Counted from the stretch's first letter, positions 46,660 through 59,637 are shown. The stretch: 64,000 nucleotides of DNA from Apostichopus japonicus (GCF_037975245.1 NC_092575.1:9764001-9828000), one strand, 5' to 3'. Program-made: numbers and translations. Notes: a model not told the origin generated them from the sequence alone.

Positions 46660-46995
46660 TCATCTGCAACGTTTTATGTCGAAATTTCTAACTTTTATAT
46701 CAAAATGCTTGGTTCTTTATGTAAAAAACGTTTGATCTCAGAATTTCGATATTTTATGTGGTAATTTTCCACGGTTTCATCTTAAAGATGTGACGTTAGG
46801 CTATATATCGAAATTTCAACGTTTTGTCTTGAACTGTTGACGTTTTATCGACGGATTTCTACATTTAATCTCGAAAATTTGATAATTCACCATTATATTG
46901 TATGTCGAAATTGTAACGTCACACATCTCGATTTTGAGGTTTTACCTGGATACCGGTATTACGTACGGCGTTGTATCTCAAAGTTTCGATATTTT
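46660..46995. repeat. TCGAAATTT-word repeat, copy 2
   Basis: Recurring TTTTATGTCGAAATTTC / GATCTCAGAATTTCGATATT words every ~25-30 bp, as at 37500-37865. Confidence 0.5.
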
Positions 46996-47900
46996 GTCTC
47001 GGGGTCATTTGGGGTCACCAGGGGTGAAGTTGTGCAAACCTTGTAAACACGATATCTCAAAAAGGAAAGCTTCGGTAGACCTCATATTTAGTGTGTAGAA
47101 CAACCACGTTAAGTTAAGGTAGCCCATTGTTTTTGGTCGAGGTCGAAGCTCATTTGGGGTCACCAGGGTCAAATTGAGAAATCCTTGTAAACACGAAACT
47201 CAAGATGGGAAGATGGGCAGACTTTATATGTAGTGCAAGGGCGTAGGAACCGGGGGGCTGGGGGAGCGCCAGCCCCCCCCAGTGAAAAATGTGGAGGGGC
47301 GGAAGTATCATTCCGCCCCCCCCCCCCCCCCGCTTCGCAAGTCAGAAAACCCCTTTTTCATTTCCAAATGAGAGAAAAAATCTCATTTGGAGCACCAAAT
47401 TGCATCTAAGGCCAGGTGAAAATACAAAATTAAGTTTACAAAATGGAGTGGGTGTTGAAGTGTGCTATATTGCACCAAATTGCATCTGAGGCCACCTGGA
47501 AATGCAAAAAAATCCAAAGGGGAGGGGGACATGTCCCCCTCCCCTTAAACCCCTCCCCCAGGCCGGCCATCAGTCTTCAGCCCCCCCCACTCAAAAGTAC
47601 CTTCCTACGCCACTGATGTAGTGTGTAGAAGTACCACATTGAGTACAAGAAGTCTATTGTTTTTTGTGGAGGTCAAAGTTTATTTGGGGTCACCAGGGGT
47701 CAAATTGTGAAAACCTCGTAAAAAAAGATATCTCAAGAAAGGAATCATGGGCAGACCTCATATTTGGTATGAAGGTGTAAAACATTGAGTAAAAAAGAAG
47801 CCTGTTGACTTTGGTGGAAGTCAAAGGTCATATGGGGACAACAAGTCAAATAGTGGAAGCCATGTAAACATGTACACCCTCACTATACATTACGTTAGAT
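46996..47900 (+). repeat. GGGGTCACCAGGGGTCAAA tandem family, ~160-bp unit
   Basis: Units run 'GAGGTCAAAG-TCATTTGGGGTCACCAGGGGTCAAATTGTGAAAACCTTGTAAACACGATATCTCAAG…'. I see about four units, one interrupted by the MITE at 47236-47615. The AGTCAAAGGTCA string near 47820 resembles a DR1 nuclear-receptor site; this is resemblance only. Similar fragments occur at 13070-13160 and 20400-20495. Confidence 0.7.
47236..47615 (-). mobile_element. 380-bp hAT-type MITE, TSD ATGTAGTG
   Basis: Same family as 28022-28398, reversed. It starts CAAGGGCGTAGG and ends CCTACGCCACTG, with perfect 8-bp TSDs at 47228-47235 and 47616-47623. It sits inside a unit of the GGGGTCACCAGGG tandem array. Confidence 0.92.
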
Positions 47901-48066
47901 TCATGAAGAAAACTGCTCATGTTACATCATCGAAATCACAATGCATTGTTGGTCTAAGAGGGCAAATAATACTTAACCCAGGGCTGTCGTTCCTTTCAGA
48001 TGTTTTTTTGTTGATGGAGGAGCAATGAGGACAAAAACGACTGAACTACTCATATTATTAATTTAA

Positions 48067-48072
48067 TTTATT
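48067..48072 (-). promoter_or_regulatory. polyadenylation signal AATAAA for gene B
   Basis: AATAAA on the minus strand, about 115 bp beyond the gene B stop codon at 48187-48189. Position and orientation are right for the 3' end of that gene. Confidence 0.5.
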
Positions 48073-48186
48073 TTGGAAACAAAACTCAAATACAATACAA
48101 GACAAAAGAAACAAAGTTTAAAACATTTCTGGAGCCTTGAAACTACTCTTTTTTTTTCTCTGTTTTAAATTTTATCATTTTTGTTA

Positions 48187-50301
48187 TTAATATGGACATT
48201 CTGATTTCCTTGATCGACGTCGGGCCTTCTTCTTACGCTTTTTGGGTTGTTTTGCCTGGATGGCTTGATCAGCCCTCTTTTTAGCTTCGATTTCATCAGC
48301 TAGACGACAGGCTCTTTCACGTCTGAGTACATAATCTGTGGTATCTTCTACCACCAGTAATGTCCTGAGAGAAACAAGGCACAAACCATAGCACAAACAA
48401 GGCACAAACAAGGCACACAAATAATATGGACACAGAACATGAGAGGAATGCACATATCGCAGATGAGGTATATGATTGTTCCACGCTATTTGATCTTTGT
48501 TTTTACCATTTTATAAAATTAATCATTTTAAGGAAATTGAAATATAATCATATTATTTTGAATGCAATACAACGAGGCATGCAACCAAATGTAACAAATA
48601 CTTTGGCAAAGGGCTGCTTTCCTATGCGAACGTAACAAATGGTTCTCCCGTTCATAGTTTTATGAAAGAATTAGAATAACTCACGTGTACTCAGACATAG
48701 TCTCGTCAAAGCTTGATTTGTAGCCGAAGTTAGCCTCGTTAGTAGCAAACATATCGCTGACTTCCCAGCTTTCAACCTGTGAACATAAACAATGATAATG
48801 AAAAACGTTGTATTCACAGCGGCTTGTTGCATTGATAACATTCTCAAGTATGTTATGTTATGAGTTATTTGGAATTGGAAATTTTGAAATATCATGGAAA
48901 ACATATTAACAGGATGGAAAACATCAAAACAATTGTACATGTTATTTGCATGTTAAGTACCTCATCTAAATCCAGGCTATTGTCGGTTACGTCACTAGGC
49001 ACCACCCACTTGACCAGTTCTCTTGGTCTGATTGGAACGGGGGGTCGACAAAATCGTTCGACAAAATCGTCGTCGTAGAGAAAAGCTGTTGTGAAAAATT
49101 AAAATATCGTGAGATAGTAATGTCACCTAGTAACTTGTTAATAGGTATAGTGAGAGGCTCTTAAACTTTCAGAATGTGTGAAAATAAAACTCTTACTATG
49201 TTTTACTTCTATCCTAAGAAATTAAAATAAGTTTAATGACTTATTCTGTAAATGATAATTATATGAAATTTACTAGTTTTACAAGGAAACCTCATGACTC
49301 CCACCCTTCAACCCACGCATTACACCACACCAAGTCATACGATACTATACCATACCATACCACATCATATAATATCATACCTTACCATACCGTACCACCT
49401 ATACGTATATCATACCATATAATACCATACGACACTAAACCACACCAGACTAAACCACACCACATCATACCATATAACACCATACCATACGACATCACAT
49501 CATACATTACAATACCGTACCATCTATATATACTATACCATGTAATACCATACCACACTAAACCACACCACACTAAGCAACACCACATCATATAACACCA
49601 TACCAATCTTAATCTAGCCAAACAAAGATATTTTCATCTTACCGTGAGAATGTTCAGTTTCTCCTTTCTCATCATCGTTTACTTGGGATATGCCCAGACT
49701 TATGACGTCATTCTGTTGTTGTTGTTGTTGTTTACAGCTGTAAATGATTATAATATATGCCATAAATTATCCAGTCACTGACGTCACGCAGTAATTAAAT
49801 CGGGTTCCATTGAGTACGCTGGCAAAATTATGCGTGTGTCGATAAACCTTTAATGAAATATATGATAATAGGGAGAGAGGGGTGGGGTTGGGTGGGGGCG
49901 GGGGAGTGAATCCTTCGTTTATCTTCCTTTAACTGTTTTCGATACTACCTTTGATCCACTACCTACACAATCTAGTTTGCATTACTCATTTTACTTACCT
50001 CTCACTGACTGCGGTGGTGTTTAAACTAGATTGTTCTTCGCTGTCCACAATAACTGTTTCATCAGCGACAATCTGTCATCAAATGAAAAAATATTTAAAA
50101 ATAACGATTTGCTTAAAACATCTTACTTTGCCCACGGAGACTGATGTTAACTGTGCTCAAAATACGTCACCATTTTAAAATCCCTCTAACACTTACGACC
50201 ACCGGAACCGCATATCTGCTGCCACCTACCATCGAAACTTTCAAATAGGAGTACTTTCCAACAAATAGATTATTGTTACACTGTATGACAGACCTAACTT
50301 C
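48187..50301 (-). CDS. unrecognised protein (gene B), module shared with gene A, basic C-terminus
   Basis: Minus-strand exons from 5' to 3': 50301-50197 (uncertain), 50072-49999, 49737-49643, 49085-48961, 48776-48685 and 48364-48187 (stop TAA). GT-AG borders throughout; the total of 669 nt keeps frame. The 74-nt second exon encodes IVADETVIVDSEEQ, clearly homologous to gene A's VVADETIFVDSEEQ exon, with the same size and phases (0 to 2). The next exons are a Q-run exon (phase 2 to 1), AFLYDDDFVERFCRPP (1 to 0), VESWEVSDMFATNEANFGY (0 to 2), and a helical, K/R-rich tail (KQPKKRKKKARRRSRK) that resembles a nuclear localisation signal. No start methionine with a signal or anchor was found upstream. 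It may be the inverted 3' part of gene A or a separate paralogue. Function unknown. Confidence 0.68.
48375..48423. repeat. short CAAGGCACAAA tandem repeat
   Basis: About four imperfect 11-bp units lying immediately upstream (in the intron) of the last gene B exon. Confidence 0.8.
49315..49615. repeat. degenerate CCATACCATA microsatellite in gene B intron
   Basis: Mixture of CATAC, CATAT, ACCACAC and ATACC words over 300 bp. Open frames on both strands (49236-49595 and 49382-49621) are caused by the repeat. Confidence 0.9.
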
Positions 50302-52722
50302 CTGAACAATTTTGAAATCCCCACAACAACGTCACTAAGAGGCAATTTACTACTGATTTCAAAGTATAACATTATGTCCATTTTGCTTTGGATCTTGGTT
50401 TTTATAGTGTTGTTTCTATTGACAACCGTGTACGGTACTTAGTTGAGTTCATTAATATGACGACTGTAGATTTATTGTGAAAGTCAAACAGTTAACTGCT
50501 GGCCCTGTATTTCCATTGAACATGTACGTCAAATGAGTACCATAACCATCTGTGGCAGCTCCCTGGTAACAGTGCGTACGCAGAAAGATTAGCCAGGGCC
50601 AATCCTTATGGTTTCAACGGGCAACGTTCGTATAATTCTCCGAACGGTATAAAACTTACAAGTCGGAACATTTTGTGGATTTTTTCTTTCTGAGGTTTTC
50701 GTCATTCCTTGAAATGAGGTGACAGAAAACGATTGAAGTCAGTAGAAGATGTCTTACTGAACGTACACGAGGTAAGATTATTAATCAAGCAACTGTAGCC
50801 TAAGATAAATGGTTTACTCTGTATACATGTTGAGTTGAAACAGGTTTAGTCCAATGCGTGAATGTTGCCCACGTACTCACACACACATACCATGTAGTAA
50901 CTAAGTCCAGAATCGGTTGGGTTTAGATTTATTTGCTATAGAGCCTACACGGTTACTGCTGTTAGATCTGCATGGTGCACGACTACATTGTCAATATGAA
51001 ATACAGAATTCCAACCAAGGATCAGGTTACTTTAACATAGTTATCTATATATGTATAGATTATTTTGCTATGCCATTAAGTATGTGACCAAGAAGAAGGG
51101 TACAACTAGGCCTATAGCTGAAGATCACTGAAGAAGAGGCAGAAACTGAATCAAAATATTACCACAACTGTTGAGCTTAATAACAAACCATATATCATCA
51201 TGATCAGCACAAATTGATCTTATGGAAAGTTATCTCTCAGTGCCAGTTGAAGATGTAAAAAAAATTCTCTATCAAGATGTTATCTTTTTTTTTAGGAAAG
51301 GTTAATGAGAACCATTATGTAACCTTTTATAATACATGGTGTCTATCACATATTGTATAACTTTTCAACCCTCATAAAAATTTAATTTGCCAGAATCATC
51401 AAAAATTATTTTTTCAAAGAAAGCAATTAACACCTATTGGCCATACAAATGGCCCAGAGTTGACGATAGAATACTATTTTGAAGAATAATTTCTGTAGAC
51501 ATTGTAGACATTGAATAATCAGTTGTACATATCATTATGATGCAGTATGTGTAATTGCCAATTATTGTAGTAAAGTGTTTTGAAATGATTTGCATGTGGG
51601 ATCAAACTCCTATTAAATGGAACCTGAGCAGGTTGAAGTTTGCACTTTGTCAATATAAGATGTGGCAGTCTGTGCTTGGACTGTTTTAGGTGACTCACAA
51701 TCAAGAACCTTTCCATGTACACTGAGTGATCAATGACTTAAAAGTCCTTGTGTGAACATACATGTATCCTACCACTCTGATAGAAACAGGTAATGTTCAA
51801 GATGATTTGAAATGCCAATTTATGTTTTCAGTAGTGCTCAGATTGTGTGTCTTTCAGGTCATAAAGGAAACCAAAGTGATCAGATTGCAACACAAGATAA
51901 TCCTGCAAGTTGGTTTACTTTTCAAAATAACAAGTCACAGAACAAACTTTGTGAATGAAATCTATCCTAGTGACTACTTTGGAATATCTGCCTTGGCAAC
52001 CCCATGTATGTAATTGGCCCAGCAGGGAGTACCATGCCTACCATTTTACTATTTATATATACCTGCCAAGTTTAGTTAGTGGAAATATTCAACAGATGTG
52101 TGCAAAGTGCAAAGTCTCTGTTTGATGGGGTTTTATGTGGCCTTGTTTTCTTCATAGGTTGGTAGTAAAAATAGTAAAGATATACACCACCAGCGGTTGC
52201 TAAGGACGCCTTGAGTTGTGTGACCAATAAGGACACACTTATGGTGTGATTTGAACCATTCAAAAGTTATTTTGTACAGGCTTATAAGGTTGTCTCATAG
52301 TTGCTCGAGGATGGATGGAGTAGTGGATTATCAAACAATATAAATAAATTCACAGCAACTGAGCTTCTTAGATTTTAAGTAAGTATTGCTTGTTTATATC
52401 ATTTTACTGTTATAATGTTGTCATTCTAATGAATGACAAATTTCAAGTTGTGACAGCTGCATGCGTAGACTGTAGTGTAGTGTGTGTATATATGTTACAG
52501 GTGAAAATTGTAGTGCACCAGTAGCCATGATATCTGTGAAGAGTTAGTCAAAATGGCCGACCTGTTGAAGCATACACTAATTCAGCCTCTCACAGAAGTG
52601 CATTATTGAAACAAATAGTCTTTGTTGAATGTTTAATAGGGATTTTAATTTCCTCAAGTGCCATATGGCACAACTGATGTGGCAGTGAGTTGAGCTGAAA
52701 CAATGCATGGAGATCTGCTCGA
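50302..52722. other. intergenic, nothing recognised
   Basis: No supported exon or element. Any further 5' exon of gene B would lie in the left part. Any more distal leader of the LINE at 53006 would lie at the right edge. Confidence 0.5.
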
Positions 52723-53008
52723 ATTACAGTAATGCAGATTGTGCTGGCTATTTGAGCCAGACGTTTATTTGGTTATAAATATCTTTAGTATTAGGTTCCA
52801 CAATTTGCACTACTTTGTTCTTGAATGAGTCTGGTTGGAGATTGGAAATTGTATCAGTAGTGATAATTACAGTAATGCAGATTGTGCTGGCTATTTGAGC
52901 CAGACGTTTATTTGGTTATAAATATCTTTAGTATTAGGTTCCACAATTTGCACTACTTTGTTCTTGAATGAGTCTGGTTGGAGATTGGAAATTGTATCAG
53001 TAGTGATG
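52723..53008 (+). repeat. two tandem 143-bp copies ending at the LINE start codon
   Basis: The segment starting ATTACAGTAATGCAG at 52723 is repeated from 52866 almost without change. The second copy ends …GTATCAGTAGTGATGAG, where the final ATG (53006) is the LINE's first in-frame methionine. The first copy has …GTGATAATTAC at that place. Confidence 0.95.
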
Positions 53009-56000
53009 AGTACAACTATTGAGTGTAAAGCTATGACACTGGATAGTGAGACCCCCAGGCGTGAAGGTGTCTCAAATGCTACTGGGGAAGAGAGGCCAGA
53101 TGGCATCATACCTTGCATCGATGACGCTGCTGCATCAAAGCCTGATGGAATAATGCCTGATGGAAGTGTAGTAGCCGATAACCCCAAGGATAATGATAAC
53201 AGATGTAACCTCTGGAAAACAACTTTGAAAATTGGTACCTGGAATGTCAGGACAATGAACAGTGGGAAAATAGACATTCTAACAAGAGAAATTGAACGAT
53301 GTGATGTTAGCTTATGTGGTATATCAGAGATGAGATGGACAGGGAAAGGACATCTGACAACATCAAGCAAACATGTGGTTTACTATTCTGGAACTGAGAG
53401 TAGAAGAGAGCATGGAGTTGCAATTGTTGCATGCCTAGACGTGGCTAGATGTGTTCTCGGATACAACCCTGTTAGTGAAAGAATTATCACCATTTGCATC
53501 CAAGGGACACCTATGAATTTTACAGTTATACAAGCCTATGCACCCACCTCTACATCGACTGAAGATGAAATAAATGCCTTTTATGAGCAGCTACAACTGA
53601 CCATAGACTCAGTCAATAAGAGAGACATCACAGTGATTATTGGGGATTTCAACGCAAAGGTTGGAAGACAGTGTACCAATAAAAATGTGATGGGTAACCA
53701 TGGACTAGGAGAGCAAAATGAGAGAGGAGAACTGCTAATCGACTTCTGTCAAGAAAATGGCCTGATGATCCTTAATACCCTCTTCAAGCAACACCCACGT
53801 AGGCTTACCTGGTCATCACCAGATCAACGCTACAGAAACCAGATTGACTACATACTGGTCCAAAAGCGATGGAGATCCAGCTTCATCTGTGCAAAAACCT
53901 ATCCAGGCGCAGACTGTGGAACAGATCATCAGTTTCTGGTTTCAACAATGAGGATGAAATTGAGAAGGGTCAAGAAGCCAAGAAAACCAGTGAGATTTGA
54001 TGTCAGCAAGATCGATGACATGTATCGAGTGGAAGTGAAAAACAAATTCCAGAGGTTGATGGAGATGGACTCAGAGGAATCCACCCCGAATGAGTTTTGG
54101 CAAGATGTCAAGCAGGTTGTATTAGACACAGCACAGAAAACAATCCCCAAACGTAAGAACAAAAGGAAGCCCTGGCTCACAGAAAAGGTGTTCGACTTGG
54201 CAGATCAAAGACGGAAGGTCAAAGAAAAGGGACTGGAAAACACAGATACGAGAAGAGAGTATCAGGATTTATCTAGGAAAGTTCAGAAGCAGATCAGGAG
54301 TGACAAATCAGACTACATCAAGCAAAAATGTGCTGAAGTGGAACGTGATAGCTCTACAAATAACACCAAGGATATGTTTAAAAACATCAAGCTATTGACT
54401 TCAAAACCCACCACCAAACTCAATGTCCTGAAAGATGAAGATGGCAACATCCTGACAGAAGAAAATGAAATTAAGACGAGATGGAAGGAATACTGTGAAA
54501 AGTTGTATGCATCCAAAGATGATGACACACAGGAGGGTGAAGAAGATCAAGAATTTGAGGATGACCCAGACATTCTTCTCTGCGAGGTGGAGCATGCAAT
54601 GAAGAAGCTAAGGAGGGGTAAAGCCCCAGGAGTGGACAATATCCAGGCAGAATTACTTAAGGAAAGCAGCAATGAGGGAGTTGCAGTAATTCATAGATTG
54701 TGCAACAAGATATGGAAAACTAAAGATTGGCCAGAGGACTGGAAAAGGGCAGTGTTTCTTCCATTACCCAAAAAAGGTGATACAAGGGAGTGTGCTAACA
54801 ACCGCACCATCTCACTCATCTCTCATGCAAGCAAGGTTTTGCTCTACATAATTGCGGAAAGAATAAGAAACAAAATTGAAAGTGAGTTACCACCTGAGCA
54901 AGCTGGATTTAGAAAAGGAAGAGGGACAAGAAATCAGATAGGAAACTTGAGGAATATGATGGAGGAAAACGCGGAGTTCCAGCAACCCCTTTTCCTCTGC
55001 TTCATTGACTACAGCAAAGCCTTCGACTGTGTTCAACATCATAAGTTGTGGAGAATCATGAAAGAAATGGGCTTCTCTACACATGTGATCATCCTGATAA
55101 AATCTTTGTATGAAGGTCAAGAGGCCACAGTTAGAACAGAATGTGGTGACAGCGACTGGTTTACAATAGGTCAAGGAGTGCGCCAGGGATGTATCTTGTC
55201 ACCGTATCTCTTTAACATCTACGCAGAATACATCATGCGATTAGCTCTAGATGACTTTGTGGGACAGGTATCCATTGGAGGACGCCAGATAAATAATCTT
55301 AGATATGCTGACGACACTACCCTACTTGCAAGAACAGCAGCAGAGCTTCAAGACCTTATTGAAAGAGTCAAGCAATCCAGTGAGGAATACGGACTGTACC
55401 TCAATGTTAAGAAGACAAAGGTTATGATATGTGGAGGAAAGAATGACCATCATATTCAAGCTGATGGAGAGGATGTTGAAGTAGTCAACACTTTCAACTT
55501 CCTGGGCTCTCTGATTGTGGATGGTGGTGGATGCTCACAAGAAATACGACGGCGTCTCGCCATGGCTAGATCATCTGCTATAAACCTCACTGACATCTGG
55601 AAAGACAGAGGGATCTCAAGGAACACCAAGATCCATATAATGAATGCTTTGGTCTTTCCAATCGCTACATATGGGTCTGAGACGTGGGCTTTGGGAGCAG
55701 TAGACAGAAAGAAAATCCATGCTTTTGAAATGTGGTGTTGGAGGAGGATGCTGAGGATATCATGGAAGGAACGTAAGTCAAATGATTTTGTCAAGAACCA
55801 AATTGGAGCGAAGGTTACCTTATGTCAGAAGATAGATAAGAACAAGCTGCAGTATTTTGGACACATTTCTAGGAGAGAAGGTGACAACTTGGAGAAGATC
55901 ATTACCCAAGGTCATGTTGAGGGTCAACGAAAACGTGGTAGGCCAAAAGTTCGATGGGCTGACGGGATAAAAGAGATCACCGGCATGAACATCTGCGCAG

Positions 56001-56071
56001 CTCACCGATTTGCCCAGGATAGAAGTGGTTGGAACGTCATCATCAATAGGGTCACAAAGGGTCAGTCATGA
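53006..56071 (+). mobile_element. apparently intact RTE-type LINE ORF (endonuclease-reverse transcriptase)
   Basis: One open frame of 1,021 codons from ATG 53006. AP-type endonuclease near the N-terminus: KIGTWNVRT, SEMRWTGKG, IQAYAPTS, GDFNAKVG, RNQIDYILV and GTDHQFLV. The reverse transcriptase follows: GKAPGVDNIQAELLK, LPLPKKGD, QAGFRKGRGT, FIDYSKAFD (about 666), GVRQGCILSPYLFN and YADDTTLLA (about 767). The C-terminal region has NFLGSLI, LVFPIATYGSETWAL, FEMWCWRRMLRISW and RRGRPKVRW. Catalytic aspartates are present and there is no stop or frameshift, so it could be active. Motifs fit the RTE/BovB-like group. The 3' end after TGA 56069 carries CGACGAGTGATAATTAG, after which no clear tail or TSD was found. 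Confidence 0.93.
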
Positions 56072-58735
56072 CTCATAGGACAACGACGAGTGATAATTAG
56101 ACTTGTTCGTGTAACTTTCCAGCAATGGTTGGCACTGCACATATCACCATAGCAATAACAATTAACAATGCAGAGGTTGTGCCTTATTGGCTATCTCAGA
56201 TATTTGCAAACGATTAACAGCTTTGTTACAAGCTTAAGTACTTAACATGACATGAATGCACATGTTTGTTGATTGGCATTTCAAGTGGATTGGTATCTCT
56301 CCTACCATAGGACCTTCTTCAGATGAGAGCTAGTGCATATTTAATGTCAGGCCCTTTTACAAATGGTACACTTTTACCTACATTTTTGCATTACACTAAT
56401 TGAGCTGTTAACAGTTTGTTTCTCTCTTGAAAGGAATTTTCAGCAAATGTGTACAGTTTTCCTGTCTGATTGTATCTCAATTGAACCATAATGCAATTGA
56501 TAAAAATTTTTGCCTAAGTATATATTCATCAAGATCGGTAGTTTAAATTACATCTAAATTTACTACTGTAAATAACAGTCAAACGATCCTACCGAGCTAA
56601 CAGAGCTATTCGCCCTATCACAGCATCCCTAGCTTCTTTGTTCCCTTTCATGTTTTACACCACTTTATGGGTTTGTTTGCATTATAACTGAAGCCTACAT
56701 TGCCAACCATTCTGAACCCATGCAAGTGTTTGTTTGCTCTGACCATCAGTCCTAATTGACTGTTTGCAGATTGATGCTGTTGTCTGACTTGCCCTAGTAC
56801 TTGAATAGTAAGTACTCCATCCATAGAGTGACTTCAAGCACTTGGTGCATGTACTATAGTACAAGACTACCAAAGTATTGCATCTTATTTTGGTGTGATA
56901 GCTGCTACAACATGATTATATTTTTTTGTTGAGTTTTAAGTTTTTAATTGATCTGAAGCATGTTTGATGATAATTAATCATGAGTGTTCACTCTCTCTCT
57001 CTACTTTGCTTTAGATAATGTCATTGTCTTTTAGTTGATTGACTTAATTATTTTACTTATAGTCCAGCCAATTATATATGCTTTAACCTCAAACTAAGTG
57101 CAAAAGAATTGTTTTAAACATCAGCAGGTATATTTTATCATCCTTTCTAAAATTACATGATATCAAATTTGTGATGCAGAAACAGTGAAATTTTGGCTAA
57201 AGCAATGTTATTTTTGTAATCACATAAGTATATCACTGAATACTGTACACCAATATTAAACAGTTGCCAGCATTACAAGTACTCTTATTAATGCAGACAA
57301 CAATATTGACCTTTTTCATAGAAGTAAACTTTCTCAAGGTTTAGAACAGGTAAGAGACTCTCTGGCAGTTTAATGGTAAATACAGAATTGAATAATGGCC
57401 GTGGCAATAGTCTCTGAGGGGACTAAAGAAAGGAAACACAAATATCCCCGTAAGCGGCCATTTATCAAGTGCTGAACAGACAACTGTGTACATGAGCAAA
57501 TTCTGCATCATCCTTTCCATGCCCGGACTTGGTTGAATGCCGAGACAGCTTCTTGACTTTAATCATTTTTCATTTTTGTGAGTAAAACCTGCGTTTTAAA
57601 TGTGAAAGCCTTTATTATGTGGATAACGCAGATTCGTTGGGAAATGTCAGAGCCTGCAGATGATTTTGCAGATTTTTGCCCATGACCAGACAAGAAGGGA
57701 ATAGCTATGACAGGTTGCCAAAGTCTTCATTGGGGCCTCATTTACATCATTGAGATGTTGTACGATTGGCTTCAAGTGATTAGCTCATCACTGTGTTTCT
57801 TTAATGGTTAAAATCTTCGCACGTCAGTCGACATGTCACCTTGAGTTGAACCATGTATGACTCGTTACAACAAATGCACAACATTAATAAATATGCATAT
57901 ATGCATTGAAACGGGCCCCATTTTTGCAGATTTATTTTTAAAAATTATCTTTTGCAGATGAAAATGCACTATTCTTTTCCTGTTCCAGTTCAGCCGCCAT
58001 GTTTTCCAGGGCCCCCTAATTGTCCTTGGGTGCCCCCCCACCCATGTGATGCCTAGATAGAGAATAGGGAACTGCTGATTTGTTGACAATGAACTACAGT
58101 AGTTGACTAGAACAGTCACACATGGCTGAATATAGAACAGTCACTGGAACCTATAGTCTCATGGTTGATATTCTACTAAATGCCACATTCTCTTTCTCTA
58201 AACTGATTACCTAACTTGATATAATAATGGGAAATTAATGATCAGTTCTCAAAAGTTTATAATTATGTCAATTATAATTATTTATTTATGCTGAATGATT
58301 CACACAGTTCATTATCAATGTGGCGTAGGCCATTTTGTTATGAAGTGCCACTTTTCCTCAGGTCTGCAACTTTGGGTTATGTTTTGTTTGTCATAAAGTA
58401 TTTGTCTGTCAGAAACAACCAATAAAAACATATCCTTTTGCAATTAGTTTGGATTGGCCCAATATTTGCACAGATTGACTGGACTATTTTGAATGAACTG
58501 TAAAAAGATGGGATGCACATTTTCCTAATACCTTAGAACAGATCATTTGCCTAGAGGAAGGATTAAGACTTACTTAGTCCCTTCAGGATAGTCTGGTCCT
58601 TTCTGTGGGAAGGGCAAAAGTCATTTGAGGTCAGCAAATGTGAAAAGGTTATATATCTCCAGACAAAATAATTAGATGAATTTTACATTCAGTATGATGA
58701 TAATTACTTTGATACTGATTAGAAGAATCCTTATC
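56072..58735. other. intergenic, includes the LINE 3' flank; nothing else recognised
   Basis: AT-rich non-coding sequence. No exon with conserved protein content was seen. Confidence 0.5.
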
Positions 58736-58736
58736 C

Positions 58737-58975
58737 TTGTGGTGGAGTTTGACGGTCATGTTATATGGCAATCCAGTGGTTATGTTATGTGGCATATATG
58801 GCAATTGGAGGGTCATGTTACATGGCATATGGCAATCCGATGGTTATGTTATGTGGCATATATGTGGCAATCCAACGGTTATGTTATATGTGGCATATTT
58901 GGCAATCGGAGGGTCATGTCATATGGCATAAAGGGCAATCCGAGGGTCGTCTCACATATACGGCATATGTCATTG
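58737..58975 (+). repeat. ~30-bp minisatellite (GGTTATGTTATGTGGCATATATGGCAATC)
   Basis: About seven imperfect units alternating GGTCATGTTA-TATGGCATATGGCAATCC and GGTTATGTTATGTGGCATAT. It keeps two plus-strand frames open, which accounts for the apparent small proteins there. Confidence 0.85.
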
Positions 58976-59637
58976 ATGATGAAATGATTACTGATTATGA
59001 AATCGTTTTTATGAGTAAAGGGTGCACCACCTTCAACACTGTGATGCCTGGTCATACGGTATTCATTGGATTGTAACTGGCAACCCCCCTGCTTCCCTCT
59101 CCTTCCCACCTGCAAGTAATGATTGATTAATAGAGCTGGAAAGCTAATTTACAAAGCATATTAATTACAATGTTGAGGTAACTATCCATTTTCTAGCCAA
59201 TGCTTTCTTTTTCAAGTTAAACAAAATATTGGGTAAGATATCTGGAAAAGTGGAGATAATTGACAAAAGTTTTAAAAAAGATGATTTTTTGGCATTTTGT
59301 GTTACAGTAATGCTTGTTTGTGGTAATTAGGCAACCATGTATCAATACTGATATTCATAACAAGATTGGAATTGATCAATTCTAGACCCAAAGCTTGTCT
59401 TATCGATGACTGTTCTCCCACACACTATTATACTAGTTAAAGCATTGTGACATTCGGTATATGTACCTCTTTAAATGTACTTATTTAAATATGTGTTGTT
59501 TCCAAAGAGTTGATAGTTCGCCAAAATTCTTGTCTTAAAAAGGTTAACAGAAAATGACTGTTTGCCATATGTAACAACCAACTAACAACCCCCCTTTACA
59601 TATATTCCTGGTTTATCACAGCTGAAAAAAAAACCTG

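Noticed and set aside
49236-49621. Open frames in the CCATACC region
   Set aside because: Low-complexity microsatellite inside a gene B intron.
51762-52013. 83-codon open frame
   Set aside because: No recognisable protein features and no supporting splice or promoter signal; chance length in AT-rich DNA.
52891-53370. 159-codon minus-strand open frame
   Set aside because: Antisense of the RTE-type LINE coding region and its leader.
58676-59076. Two ~103-codon plus-strand open frames with Trp/Gly/Tyr repeats
   Set aside because: They read through the ~30-bp minisatellite.
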